Assembly: GCA_964419935.1 (NCBI GenBank)
Contig: CAYQQJ010000001.1
Location: 62,001-126,000, forward strand
Origin: CAYQQJ01 sp964419935
GTDB lineage: Bacteria > Pseudomonadota > Gammaproteobacteria > Pseudomonadales > Cellvibrionaceae
DNA length: 64,000 nucleotides
Reading direction: 5' to 3'
A program made the translations under genes and the position numbers. Positions 9,775-18,255 of this stretch are shown here, piece by piece (the first letter of the stretch is position 1; each line of letters starts with the position of its first letter). The notes beneath the pieces were generated by a model that searched no databases, was not told the origin of the DNA, and saw only the letters and a list, made by a program, of their open reading frames with translations.

Positions 9775-11973
9775 ATGTTTACATTTCGCCATCCGCGTCG
9801 CTTGTCGCGATTGCTGAAGAATTCAATCATCGGTAGCTGCCTACTGGGTGCCAGCGTGACAACTGCCGCACAATCACAGGTGTACAGTACGGCCGCTGAG
9901 AATCTTCAGCAAGCCGTCCATAACACCTATATTGCCAGCGATGGCAATTACTATAACCACGACGCTAACAGCGGCTTTGATTACTGGTGGAATGCCAATG
10001 GCCTCGATGCGCTGACAGAAGGTTTTTTGAGAACGCGCAACAGCACTTATCAACAGCGTATTAAAAACCTGCTACACGGTATGCGCGACAAGCACGGTGG
10101 TTACATCAATCACTTCTACGACGATATGGAGTGGCTCGGTCTTGCCAGCGTCAAAGCCTACAAGGCCACCGGTGACAGTGAATATTTAACGGTCGCTAAC
10201 ACGCTCTGGCAGGATATTCTCACCGGTCGCAGCCCGGAATACTTCGGCGCGATTTCCTGGAACAAAGGCTGCCATCCGTCCTGTAAAAATGCCATTTCCA
10301 ATTCACCCGCTGCCTTGCTTGGTGCGCAGCTGTCGCGTATCAATAATAATCCGCAGCAATTGCAGATTGCGCAGGAAATTCACGCTTACGTAAAAAACAA
10401 ACTGGTTACACCCACCGGTGGTGTTTACGACGGTTGGGATGCCTCAACCAACACCACCAATACCAATCCGGATTGGGTATTTTCCTACAACGTTGGCATG
10501 TATATGGCGGCGAGTGTGGAGCTGTACGAAATTACCGGCAACCAGACCTACCTGAATGATGCCGTGCAAGCCGCCGAGCATGCGTTCAATGAGCGCATGG
10601 TTAATGGTGTGTTCTACACCAACGAAAGCGGGCAGGGCGATGGCGGTTTGTTCAAAGGCATATTCATTCGCTCACTGGCGAAACTCGCGCGCGAAGGCGC
10701 ACTTCCCGAAATCACGCGCAAACGTTATTTTGACGCAATCAAATACAACGCACAGATTCTGATTCAGCAGGGCATCCGCTCCGACAACATGGTCGGGCCC
10801 GTGTGGAATTCCCGCCCCAGTACGAGTACAACCCTGCATTACGCCACGCAGCTAAGTGGCATCATGCTGCTTGAAGCTGCGGCATCGGCGGATCAGGTTA
10901 TTGCACACCAGCATCTGAACTATGGCGGCTACGGCGCCAGATTCGGTGCCGGCAATTTCAATACCGCGCAGATAATTGCACGCGGAGCCAGTAACAACGA
11001 CATCACCTCATTGGTGGTTCCGCCCGGCATGCAGGTTGCACTTTTTGATGGCGACAATTTTTCCGGCGATACTAAAACGGCGTCATCCAACGCCGGTTGG
11101 ATAGGCGGAGACTGGAATGACCGCGTGTCCTCCCTGCGGGTCATCAGCCAGGACATTACCAACCTCGGAGGCACCCTTACTGCGGAATTCCCCAATAGCA
11201 GCTCCGAAAGTGAAGACAAGATTATCGATAACAATCCCGGCACCAAGTACCTGGGCGTGAACGGTGCGGGCGGCTGGGTGCAGTACCAAGCCTCGCAGCC
11301 CTACACCGTAACGCGCTACGCCATTACCGCAGCCAATGATGCGCCAGAGCGCGACCCGATGAACTGGACACTCTACGGCTCCAATGACGGCAGCAGCTGG
11401 ACAGCACTTGACGTGCGATCCGGCGAGGATTTCCCCAACCGTTTTCAAAAGCGCCACTTCACAGCCGCCAACTCCACCGCCTACAGCCACTACCGGCTGG
11501 ATCTGGTACAGAACAGCAGTATTCTGTTTCAACTGTCCGAACTCGAGCTATTTGCCGATGATGTTGACGATGTACCGCAACCTGCTTTCAGCCAGAAATT
11601 CCAGGCCGAAAGCTACTCATTTATGTCCGGCGTACAGCTCGAAAGTGGCGCGGGTGCGGAAGGCCAGAACGTCGGCTGGATTGATGCAACCGACTGGATG
11701 GCCTATAGCGCTATCACTATTCCAGCCTCTGGCGACTACACCATTACTTACCGGGTGGCCAGCCTGAATGGCGGCGGTCAACTATCGCTGGATTTGAACG
11801 GCGGCACCACCGTGCTGGGCGCATTGAACATCGGCTCAACCGGCGGTTGGACCAACTGGACAACCAACTCCCATACCGTTTATATAAATGCCGGCACCTA
11901 CGACTTCGGCATTTTCGCGGCGGCCGGTGGCTGGAACCTGGACTGGTGGTCGATTGCGGCGGCCGGCAACTAG
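9775..11973 (+). CDS. secreted GH76 family endo-alpha-1,6-mannanase, multidomain
   Basis: A 732-residue exported protein. A signal peptide (cleavage near residues 31-33) is followed by a GH76 (alpha/alpha)6 catalytic domain (about 35-372) with the adjacent catalytic aspartates in FYDDMEW (D116, D117). Then come a beta/gamma-crystallin domain (376-457; Ca motifs NNDITS at 407 and NDRVSS at 448), an F5/8-type C (CBM32-like) domain (460-594) and a C-terminal CBM6 (604-729; NVGWIDATDW, WNLDWW). GH76 enzymes cleave the alpha-1,6-mannan backbone of yeast and fungal mannoproteins, and of some bacterial mannans. The crystallin and CBM6 modules resemble those of the preceding gene, which points to a common target or scaffold. 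The ATG at 9775 gives the cleanest signal peptide. Confidence 0.88.
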   Translation: MFTFRHPRRLSRLLKNSIIGSCLLGASVTTAAQSQVYSTAAENLQQAVHNTYIASDGNYYNHDANSGFDYWWNANGLDALTEGFLRTRNSTYQQRIKNLLHGMRDKHGGYINHFYDDMEWLGLASVKAYKATGDSEYLTVANTLWQDILTGRSPEYFGAISWNKGCHPSCKNAISNSPAALLGAQLSRINNNPQQLQIAQEIHAYVKNKLVTPTGGVYDGWDASTNTTNTNPDWVFSYNVGMYMAASVELYEITGNQTYLNDAVQAAEHAFNERMVNGVFYTNESGQGDGGLFKGIFIRSLAKLAREGALPEITRKRYFDAIKYNAQILIQQGIRSDNMVGPVWNSRPSTSTTLHYATQLSGIMLLEAAASADQVIAHQHLNYGGYGARFGAGNFNTAQIIARGASNNDITSLVVPPGMQVALFDGDNFSGDTKTASSNAGWIGGDWNDRVSSLRVISQDITNLGGTLTAEFPNSSSESEDKIIDNNPGTKYLGVNGAGGWVQYQASQPYTVTRYAITAANDAPERDPMNWTLYGSNDGSSWTALDVRSGEDFPNRFQKRHFTAANSTAYSHYRLDLVQNSSILFQLSELELFADDVDDVPQPAFSQKFQAESYSFMSGVQLESGAGAEGQNVGWIDATDWMAYSAITIPASGDYTITYRVASLNGGGQLSLDLNGGTTVLGALNIGSTGGWTNWTTNSHTVYINAGTYDFGIFAAAGGWNLDWWSIAAAGN

Positions 11974-12069
11974 CCTGTCGCTCTCAAAGCCTGACGATTT
12001 CCAGGTGAAGGGAGTGTCAGATGAGAGTGTGAACTGCCGGGTGTAGAGGAGAGTAGGGAATGAAAGTAT

Positions 12070-12096
12070 GAACGGGTGCGTTTTGCGCACCCGTTC
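12070..12096. terminator. strong hairpin between convergent genes
   Basis: GAACGGGTGCG (12070-12080) pairs perfectly with CGCACCCGTTC (12086-12096) across a five-base loop. T-rich bases follow on both strands (TTTGG rightward, ATACTTTC leftward). It probably terminates the GH76 transcript and the leftward lipoprotein transcript. Confidence 0.75.
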
Positions 12097-12110
12097 TTTG
12101 GTAAAGAATA

Positions 12111-12578
12111 TCAGTTTGCTGTGGGTGCTGACTCTGATTGCGCAGCCGCTACCGCTGGCCACGGGAACAGCAGATCAACCAGTTCGGCAACTTTCACTTC
12201 CGCGTCAATGAACTTGTCCATGTTCGCGCCCCCGCGACGTGAATCGTAAACGGCCTCTGCCACTGGTGTTGCTTCCTGATACACTTTAATCTCCGCGTAG
12301 GCCATGTACAGCGCCAAATCCCAAAGCCAGTTCGCTGTATAGGTGCTGGTCAAATCACAGCTGTTCAAGCTCGCACCTGCGTCCAAGGTTTCAACCGTAA
12401 ACCCTTTTTGTTCAAGGCTACTACGGTAGGCGTCGACGAACCCCTCTTTAACATCAGGGTTATCAACAATACAGACTTTTTGTTCCAGCTCCTGATTGTA
12501 AGTAAGCGGCTGAACTTCCTGATGTATGGTGCAGGCAGTGGTGGCAAGGGCAAAGCAGAAGATCAGTAATTTTTTCAT
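12111..12578 (-). CDS. Sbal_3080-family lipoprotein
   Basis: A 155-residue predicted lipoprotein with signal MKKLLIFCFALATTAC, lipobox cysteine at 16. The remainder matches the small Sbal_3080 lipoprotein family of gammaproteobacteria: early KVCIVDNPDVKEGF, then LTSTYTANWLWDLALYMAYAEIKV and a YDSRRGGANMDKF segment. Function is unknown. A hairpin terminator follows the gene. Confidence 0.8.
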   Translation of the reverse strand: MKKLLIFCFALATTACTIHQEVQPLTYNQELEQKVCIVDNPDVKEGFVDAYRSSLEQKGFTVETLDAGASLNSCDLTSTYTANWLWDLALYMAYAEIKVYQEATPVAEAVYDSRRGGANMDKFIDAEVKVAELVDLLFPWPAVAAAQSESAPTAN

Positions 12579-12819
12579 GGGTGACCTATCTTTTAATTAT
12601 GTTTAAGAGTGTTACGCCATGTGAAACCCGCAGAACTGCCAGAGGCTGTCAGCGTCGGAGCCGCATAACGCCCGGTGCCGACGCAAAGGGGGTCGCCCGG
12701 ATCCACACTTTACCAATCATCTGGAATGGCCGCCAGATGTTATGTTGGCGGTTGGCTTGCGCAACCGAACCTCATGCCATCAGCGGACGGCGTGGCTGCT
12801 ACATGGACGCAGTAAAGCG

Positions 12820-13248
12820 CTCTACATTGCTGAGAAAGCGGGTAAACTGATCCCTCCTGATCTCACTGGACGCACACGGGGCGTACAATGGTGCTTCGCC
12901 GCACTAACTACCGTGGAGCCGCTGCTGTTCGAGATCCAGATGATTGACGGCGGCGTGGGCGGGGAGGGGGCTCGCGAGCGGCGGGGGGCGTTGGTCAAAG
13001 AAGCTCATCGTCGGGCGCTTCCCAGGCTGGAACGCCGGCTCGAGGGTCGCGAATGGATTGCTTGCGAGGAGTTCACTGTCGCGGACATCCTGCTCGCCAC
13101 AGTTCTGCGGCAGGTACGCGACACCGACCTCCTCGAGCCTTATCCGCGGTTGAGGGCCTATTACAAGAAAGCTCTGGCGCGCCCTGCGTGGCAGCGCACG
13201 CTGAATCTCTGCGCCGAGCGGCAGGGCGTGGCCGTTACCGATGGCTGA
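12820..13248 (+). pseudogene. glutathione S-transferase remnant, C-terminal part only
   Basis: From 12820 the frame reads LYIAEKAGKLIPPDL and continues through a typical GST C-terminal all-helical domain (REWIACEEFTVADILLATVLRQV, LRAYYKKALARPAWQRTL). The N-terminal thioredoxin-fold half that binds glutathione is absent. The upstream bases, 12581-12819, are open in places but show no GST sequence, so this looks like a decayed or truncated copy. The segment is visibly more GC-rich (runs such as 12951-12990) than its neighbours, which suggests a separate origin. A frame running from an ATG at 12742 exists but probably encodes nothing functional. Confidence 0.65.
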
Positions 13249-13365
13249 GGAACACCGCCGCTGATGACCACCATTCAGTAATGGGACATGCACGCCATTG
13301 CAGGACTCCATCAGGTTAACAGCGCACAGCAGAACACTCACAGCAGAACACTGCAGGGAGGGGAA

Positions 13366-14088
13366 ATGTCGCAGGTCTGTATCGGAACCTCTGGCTTTAG
13401 CTTCGGAGGATGGAAAGGCAACTTCTATGACGAGGATGTTCGTGAAAAGGACATGCTGATGACCTACAGCAAAACCTTTAACTCCGTCGAGATCAACAAC
13501 AGCTTTTACCGTGTACCCACGCCCGCCACAATCGAGAAATGGGTGGACACAGTACCGGCGGATTTTATGTTTGCCTACAAAGCCAATCGCTTCATCACCC
13601 ACCGCACAATGCTCAAGGATCCCGAACCCATCGAGAGACAAAGCAAAATAGTCGAGTCATTCGGCGAAAAGCTCGGGCCCATCCTGTTTCAACTCCCGCC
13701 TTACTTCAAGGCTAATGTTGAGCGACTGAAAAACGTTGTCTCTGCGCTGCCTAATACCCACCGATATACCTTCGAGTTTCGCGACCGCAGCTGGCTCTGC
13801 GAGGACGTTTACGCGGTACTGAGAGATCACAACATCGCCTTGTGTTTCTGTAATTATCAGGGGCTTCAGCCACCGGACACACCGACCGCGGATTTTGTTT
13901 ACCTGCGCATGCATGGACCGGAATCCGAGGATGCCGATTCCTATGGTGATGTCGTATTGACTGACTACGCGAAGAAGATCAAAGCCTGGCAGAAGCAGGG
14001 TAAGGATGTGTACTGCTATTTCGACAACGCTGAAAAAGTTTGCGCTCCCTCTGATGCGCAAGCACTTCAAAAGAAGCTGGTAGACTAA
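13366..14088 (+). CDS. DUF72 (YecE-like) protein
   Basis: A 240-residue member of the DUF72 family, a TIM-barrel-like fold of unknown activity. Recognisable are the opening IGTSGFSFGGWKGNFY, the EINNSFYRVP segment, and the later FEFRDRSWL and FVYLRMHGP motifs. The start at 13366 is set by the very strong GGGAGGGGAA ribosome site; an upstream in-frame ATG at 13288 has none and would add non-conserved residues. It stands alone between the GST remnant and the YceI gene. Confidence 0.85.
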   Translation: MSQVCIGTSGFSFGGWKGNFYDEDVREKDMLMTYSKTFNSVEINNSFYRVPTPATIEKWVDTVPADFMFAYKANRFITHRTMLKDPEPIERQSKIVESFGEKLGPILFQLPPYFKANVERLKNVVSALPNTHRYTFEFRDRSWLCEDVYAVLRDHNIALCFCNYQGLQPPDTPTADFVYLRMHGPESEDADSYGDVVLTDYAKKIKAWQKQGKDVYCYFDNAEKVCAPSDAQALQKKLVD

Positions 14089-14260
14089 TCAGTCCCTTAG
14101 GTCAATGTTTAGGACTCGTCTCAATCTGTACGTGTTTTACCGGCGCGGAGATGTCGGTGCTTTGTTATCTGTGGGGAAAAAATACTCGATCTTGTCGATT
14201 CAGCAGTGTCCTTTTCGACTAGTGCGTAGAGTACGATAAATCGCCATTGAGGAGAAAATC

Positions 14261-14956
14261 ATGTTAATCGTTAGAAAAAACTGCGTTGCTGCACTACTTG
14301 TCAGTGTTGTCGCACTTGCCGGTTATTCGCAGCAAGTAGCGGCACGCGATACGCCCTCAGAGAAAATGACAACGGATATTCCCGCTGGTCATTACACTCT
14401 CGATGAAACACATTCAACACTCATTTTCAGGGTTAGCCATCTAGGCTTCTCGTTTTACACTGGGTCGTTCTCCCGCTTCGACGCGGCGTTGGACCTGGAT
14501 CCAGAGGAGCTTGAGCGCACCAAGCTCGCGGCGACCATTGATGTCAGCTCTTTGGTAATACCTGCACCACCTGAGGGCTTTCTCGAAGAACTGCTGGGAC
14601 CAAAATGGCTCAATGCCAAAGCGTATCCGAAAATGACCTACGAATCGCGCAAGGTAACGATGACGGGTGACAATACCCTACAGGTTCTCGGCGATCTAAC
14701 GCTCAATGGCAAGACGGCCCCAGTGACGCTCGTTGTCACAATCAATGGCGGTTATCCCGGTATGAAGGGCTTTGATCCACAGGCGCGGGCCGGCTTCTCC
14801 GCCCATGGCCATCTAAACCGATCCGACTTTGGCGTGTCGTTTGGGGTTCCTGAAGAGGGCTCGACAATGGGCGTTGGCGACGAAGTCGAGTTCATCATCG
14901 AGACTGAATTCACAGGGCCACCGTTGTCGGAGTTCGAACCGGACGGAGCTTCATAA
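14261..14956 (+). CDS. YceI-family periplasmic protein
   Basis: A 231-residue exported protein with a signal peptide (about residues 1-28, cleavage near VAA) and a YceI lipocalin-like barrel. It shows YTLDETHSTLIFRVSHLGFS near the start, the VLGDLTLNGKTAPV strand pair and HLNRSDFGVSFG. YceI proteins bind amphiphiles such as polyisoprenoids and are often induced by alkaline or other stress; the ligand here is unknown. GAGGAGA precedes the ATG. It is followed by an SDR gene 98 bases downstream, possibly separately expressed. Confidence 0.88.
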   Translation: MLIVRKNCVAALLVSVVALAGYSQQVAARDTPSEKMTTDIPAGHYTLDETHSTLIFRVSHLGFSFYTGSFSRFDAALDLDPEELERTKLAATIDVSSLVIPAPPEGFLEELLGPKWLNAKAYPKMTYESRKVTMTGDNTLQVLGDLTLNGKTAPVTLVVTINGGYPGMKGFDPQARAGFSAHGHLNRSDFGVSFGVPEEGSTMGVGDEVEFIIETEFTGPPLSEFEPDGAS

Positions 14957-15054
14957 AGACAGCCTCTGGCAACGTAATTTCTGAGTATAGACTTCGGTTG
15001 GAGCGAAACGCCAAGGTTCAGGACTCGTTTGAAAGAGCAAAAATAGGATAATCA

Positions 15055-15807
15055 ATGAGCACAGCAAAGGTGGTCATCGTTACTGGTTCAAGCAGAGGTA
15101 TTGGCGCGGAAACGGCTAAGCTTCTAGCCAGAAACGGGTATTCCGTGTGTATTAACTACATTTCGGACGACAAGGCTGCAGGTAATGTCAAAAGGCAGAT
15201 CGTAGAGAGCGGCGGGCGCTGCATTCTCGTGAAGGCCGACGTGTCATGCACTCAAGATGTAGTTCGGTTATTTGAGACAGTGGACGCTGAATTAGGACCT
15301 GTATCAGTACTCGTCAACAATGCGGCGACTCTGATGGCGCAATGCCGATTAGACCAAATCTCTGAAGAGCGTTTCAGCGAGGTGTTGAGAAGGAATGTGT
15401 TGAGCTGCTTTCTTTGTTCAAAAGAGGCTATCAAACGCATGTCCACTAAAAATGGAGGTGCCGGGGGAGTCATCGTCAACGTGTCATCGGTCGCGTCTAA
15501 AACCGGCTCGCCCAATGAATACATTGACTACGCTGCTTCCAAAGGCGCTGTTGATACCTTGACCCGCGGGTTGGCATTGGAGGTGGCTGCGGAGGGAATA
15601 CGTGTGAACGCCGTGCGGCCGGGCCTCATTTATACCGAAATGCATGCTTCGGGTGGTGAACCGGATCGCGTAGATAGGCTGAAATCCAGAGTGCCGCTAG
15701 AACGTGGTGGCCAAGCTGCCGAGGTGGCTGAAGCCATACTTTGGTTGGCAACCGACAAGTCTTCATTTGTCACAGGTAGTTTCATTGATACGACAGGAGG
15801 CCTGTAA
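15055..15807 (+). CDS. short-chain dehydrogenase/reductase (SDR)
   Basis: A 250-residue classical SDR. It has the NAD(P)-binding TGSSRGIG (11-18), LVNNAAT, a catalytic Ser (NVSSVAS), YAASK with the catalytic Tyr and Lys, and the late RVNAVRPGLIYTEMH. The C terminus FVTGSFIDTTGGL is typical of the SDR branch that includes YgfF and glucose/3-oxoacyl reductases. The substrate cannot be read from the sequence. Confidence 0.88.
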   Translation: MSTAKVVIVTGSSRGIGAETAKLLARNGYSVCINYISDDKAAGNVKRQIVESGGRCILVKADVSCTQDVVRLFETVDAELGPVSVLVNNAATLMAQCRLDQISEERFSEVLRRNVLSCFLCSKEAIKRMSTKNGGAGGVIVNVSSVASKTGSPNEYIDYAASKGAVDTLTRGLALEVAAEGIRVNAVRPGLIYTEMHASGGEPDRVDRLKSRVPLERGGQAAEVAEAILWLATDKSSFVTGSFIDTTGGL

Positions 15808-15841
15808 CCGCGCAGCCCTACACGAAGCCCACACCATACCG

Positions 15842-16648
15842 TCACAATCGTGCTCTTTGCTGTGGTGAGTATCGCATCTCGGCTGCAAGGGCCGCGGCGA
15901 GTTCGCTTTTGGTCATTTTGGATCGGCCTCCTATGTGGCAATCGCTGGCCAATTTGTAAAGTACGTCCCTTGTTTTTGATTGGAGATTCGTTCTAACGTC
16001 GGTTGGCTTATCCTGTACCTGCTCGCCGTTGTCTGTATTCAGCAATGGCGCGCCGCCTCGGTTGAGCTTCGCCTTTACCGCATCCAGTAGCTCCGCGCGC
16101 TTCATTTTGGAAGTGCCTGGGATTGCGTAATCCTTCGCCATTTCAAGCAGCTCTGCCTTGGTGCGCAGGTTCAGTCCGTAAATATGCTCGTGCTGACCAA
16201 CGCTGTAGGGGAGCGCTTCTGATTCGTCCGCTTGTTTTAGCTCCTCAATCATTTGCTCCAGGTATTGAATCACCCGTTTACGCTGAGTGGATTCAGTCGC
16301 GCTCCATGCGTCTTTCCTGGCGCGTTTGTGGGCCACCTTGAATTTCCTGCCTTCCATGCAGGTCATGTAGCTGTTCGCGTCGAGCTTGTCCACACGCTGG
16401 TGGGACACAATCAGCCAATTGTACTGGGTGCCTACCGGTGCCCCTGATTCTTCCGGCGCACGGGCTGCGCGGCGTTTGGTTGTTTGGTAGGAAATCTCCC
16501 ATTCGTCCGGGCTGAGCTTGCGTTCACGCCATTCGCCCTGGTCGTAATACCACTTGTGGGAGCGGCCAATCTGCATGCCCGAGTAGCCCTTGCCCTGGTG
16601 TTGCTTGAGGCGGTCGTAGCCCTGTGTTTTCCGTTTTCCGTCAGCCAT
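15842..16648 (-). CDS. Rho N-terminal-like (SAP-type) motif protein
   Basis: A 268-residue soluble, highly charged protein. Residues about 1-60 are basic and aromatic. Two similar helix-loop-helix units follow in the C-terminal half, LRTKAELLEMAKDYAIPG with SKMKRAELLDAV, and DVLYKLASDCHIGG with SKMTKSELAAAL. Both match the Rho termination factor N-terminal domain (PF07498), which in Rho binds nucleic acid. Such proteins are usually called hypothetical; a DNA- or RNA-associated role is only inferred. GGAG seven bases before the ATG at 16648 supports that start over 16699. It is convergent with the SDR gene. Confidence 0.7.
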   Translation of the reverse strand: MADGKRKTQGYDRLKQHQGKGYSGMQIGRSHKWYYDQGEWRERKLSPDEWEISYQTTKRRAARAPEESGAPVGTQYNWLIVSHQRVDKLDANSYMTCMEGRKFKVAHKRARKDAWSATESTQRKRVIQYLEQMIEELKQADESEALPYSVGQHEHIYGLNLRTKAELLEMAKDYAIPGTSKMKRAELLDAVKAKLNRGGAPLLNTDNGEQVQDKPTDVRTNLQSKTRDVLYKLASDCHIGGRSKMTKSELAAALAAEMRYSPQQRARL

Positions 16649-16846
16649 CGTCTGGTCTCCAGGTTGAAGGGATTGTCGTCGTTCCGGCGGATAGGCCATG
16701 GATAGATAAATTGAGTGCTGCTGTTCTGTAAGTTCCCATCACCGTCGAATTATGTCGAACCGAGCGCACTCACCCGACGGCAAATTTCATCAGTTGGTGT
16801 TGCCGCCGGCTTTCACTGAAAAATTCCTTGCGCCGCCGATACTGGG

Positions 16847-16874
16847 TGTGACATAGTATATACCGTGTGTCACA
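16847..16874. promoter_or_regulatory. candidate operator/promoter of padR
   Basis: TGTGAC (16847-16852) and GTCACA (16869-16874) form an inverted repeat around TAGTATATACC, which itself includes GTATATAC, a self-complementary core that could serve as a -10 region. The element ends 14 bases before the padR ATG. PadR regulators commonly repress their own operon, so this is the natural autoregulatory site; that is inference. Confidence 0.55.
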
Positions 16875-16888
16875 CAGTAAGGATAAAC

Positions 16889-17230
16889 ATGGCAACTGAC
16901 GCGGAAAGATTGAACAAGCTCACCATGGAGCTGCGCCGAGGCGTACTGGTACTGGCCGTTCTTGGCGCCTTGGCGAAGCCCCATTACGGTTATTCCCTGC
17001 GCCGCTATCTGGCGGAGCGGGGGTTGGATGTTGATGAAGGCACGCTTTACCCACTACTGAGACGCCTGGAGACACAGGGCTTGCTCAGCAGTGAGTGGGA
17101 AATTCAGGAAGGGCGTAAACGCCGTGTTTACTGCCAGTCACAGGATGGGAGCGAAGCCTGCGCGACTATGATGCAGGAATGGCAAAGTCTTAATCAGGCA
17201 ATTGAAAATATAATGGAGACAGCACTATGA
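16889..17230 (+). CDS. PadR-family transcriptional regulator
   Basis: A 113-residue PadR winged-helix regulator: MELRRGVLVLAVLGAL, YGYSLRRYLAERGL, EGTLYPLLRRLETQGLL and KRRVY form the typical wHTH, followed by a short dimerisation helix. The start at 16889 is set by AAGGA; an in-frame ATG at 16865 overlaps the operator. The stop overlaps the next ATG (ATGA), so it is translationally coupled to the HAAS membrane protein, a common pairing in which the membrane protein is thought to be the regulated output or sensor. Confidence 0.9.
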   Translation: MATDAERLNKLTMELRRGVLVLAVLGALAKPHYGYSLRRYLAERGLDVDEGTLYPLLRRLETQGLLSSEWEIQEGRKRRVYCQSQDGSEACATMMQEWQSLNQAIENIMETAL

Positions 17231-18159
17231 ACTGGCTTGAATGTTACACCTTTGCTGTAAAAGCCCATTTGCCCCAGGAAATTCGAGATGATGTGGCCGC
17301 CGAGTTGCTAAGCGATTTACAGGATGAATGTGAGCACCGGGCGGACGTTCTGGGACGTGACCTCGCAGAGGGCGAAGTGAAACAACTATTGCGCGAGCGG
17401 GGCCATCCACTAGCCGTTGCGGCCAGCTTTCGACCGCGCAAGACGTTGGTCAGCGAGTCGCTCTTTCCTGTGTACACGGTCATTCTGAAATGGCTGGTGA
17501 TTTTCATCGCGATCGCTCAATGTGCCTTGCTTCTTGTCGACGTGGCGACTCACGCACAAACCAATTATGTGCAAAGCGTTATTCAATTGGTATGGCGCAT
17601 TCTTGCATACGGTCTGCACGCGTTTGCCTGGCTCACCTTGGTGTTTTTCTTAATCGGCGAGTCTCTCAATCGCACCAATCTGTTTCGGTACTGGCGCCCG
17701 GAGCTGCTACCAAAAGCCTCTCTCCAAAGTAAACCCATATCCCAAACCGAAACCACTATAGAACTGGTGCTGCAATTATTTCTTCTTGGTTGGTTGAATC
17801 AGCTTATCCCGGGTGCTGCGGGTGAGTCCCATTTGACCTTGATGTTCACCAGTCAGTGGCTGGCCCTGTTGCCATGGATTAATTTGGTGCTGGGCGGAGC
17901 TATCATCTTCAATGCGACTATTTTACTGTCCCCGTACTGGACACGCCGCAAGATCGTCATCAACACGCTGCTGTGTGCGGCCTTTGTCATCCTTGTGGGA
18001 ATAATTGTCAGCTGGGACAGCTCCATGGCGGTGCAGGTAAGCGGCGATAATCACCAGCGGATCTATGATATTCCTTCGGTCTGGATTGGCCTTTGCGGGT
18101 TCGGATATCAAGTCATGGTTATTTTTCAAATTCTGCGTACCATACGCAGGTTTTGGTGA
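17227..18159 (+). CDS. HAAS-domain membrane protein
   Basis: A 310-residue protein with an N-terminal HAAS-like signalling region (about residues 1-75: YTFAVKAHLPQEIRDDVAAELLSDL, then a second helical stretch) followed by about six hydrophobic segments (near 80-100, 115-140, 178-200, 215-240, 250-270 and 285-305). HAAS proteins sit next to PadR regulators and are thought to work with them in envelope signalling. The ATGA overlap with padR indicates one operon. Confidence 0.75.
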   Translation: MNWLECYTFAVKAHLPQEIRDDVAAELLSDLQDECEHRADVLGRDLAEGEVKQLLRERGHPLAVAASFRPRKTLVSESLFPVYTVILKWLVIFIAIAQCALLLVDVATHAQTNYVQSVIQLVWRILAYGLHAFAWLTLVFFLIGESLNRTNLFRYWRPELLPKASLQSKPISQTETTIELVLQLFLLGWLNQLIPGAAGESHLTLMFTSQWLALLPWINLVLGGAIIFNATILLSPYWTRRKIVINTLLCAAFVILVGIIVSWDSSMAVQVSGDNHQRIYDIPSVWIGLCGFGYQVMVIFQILRTIRRFW

Positions 18160-18255
18160 GCGAGCGGTACTTGCCCCCAATCAATTAATGATCAATTAGA
18201 CACATAACTACAGGCTGCCTTGTTTCACGGCAGTTGTCACTGGTAAGATTGAGCA

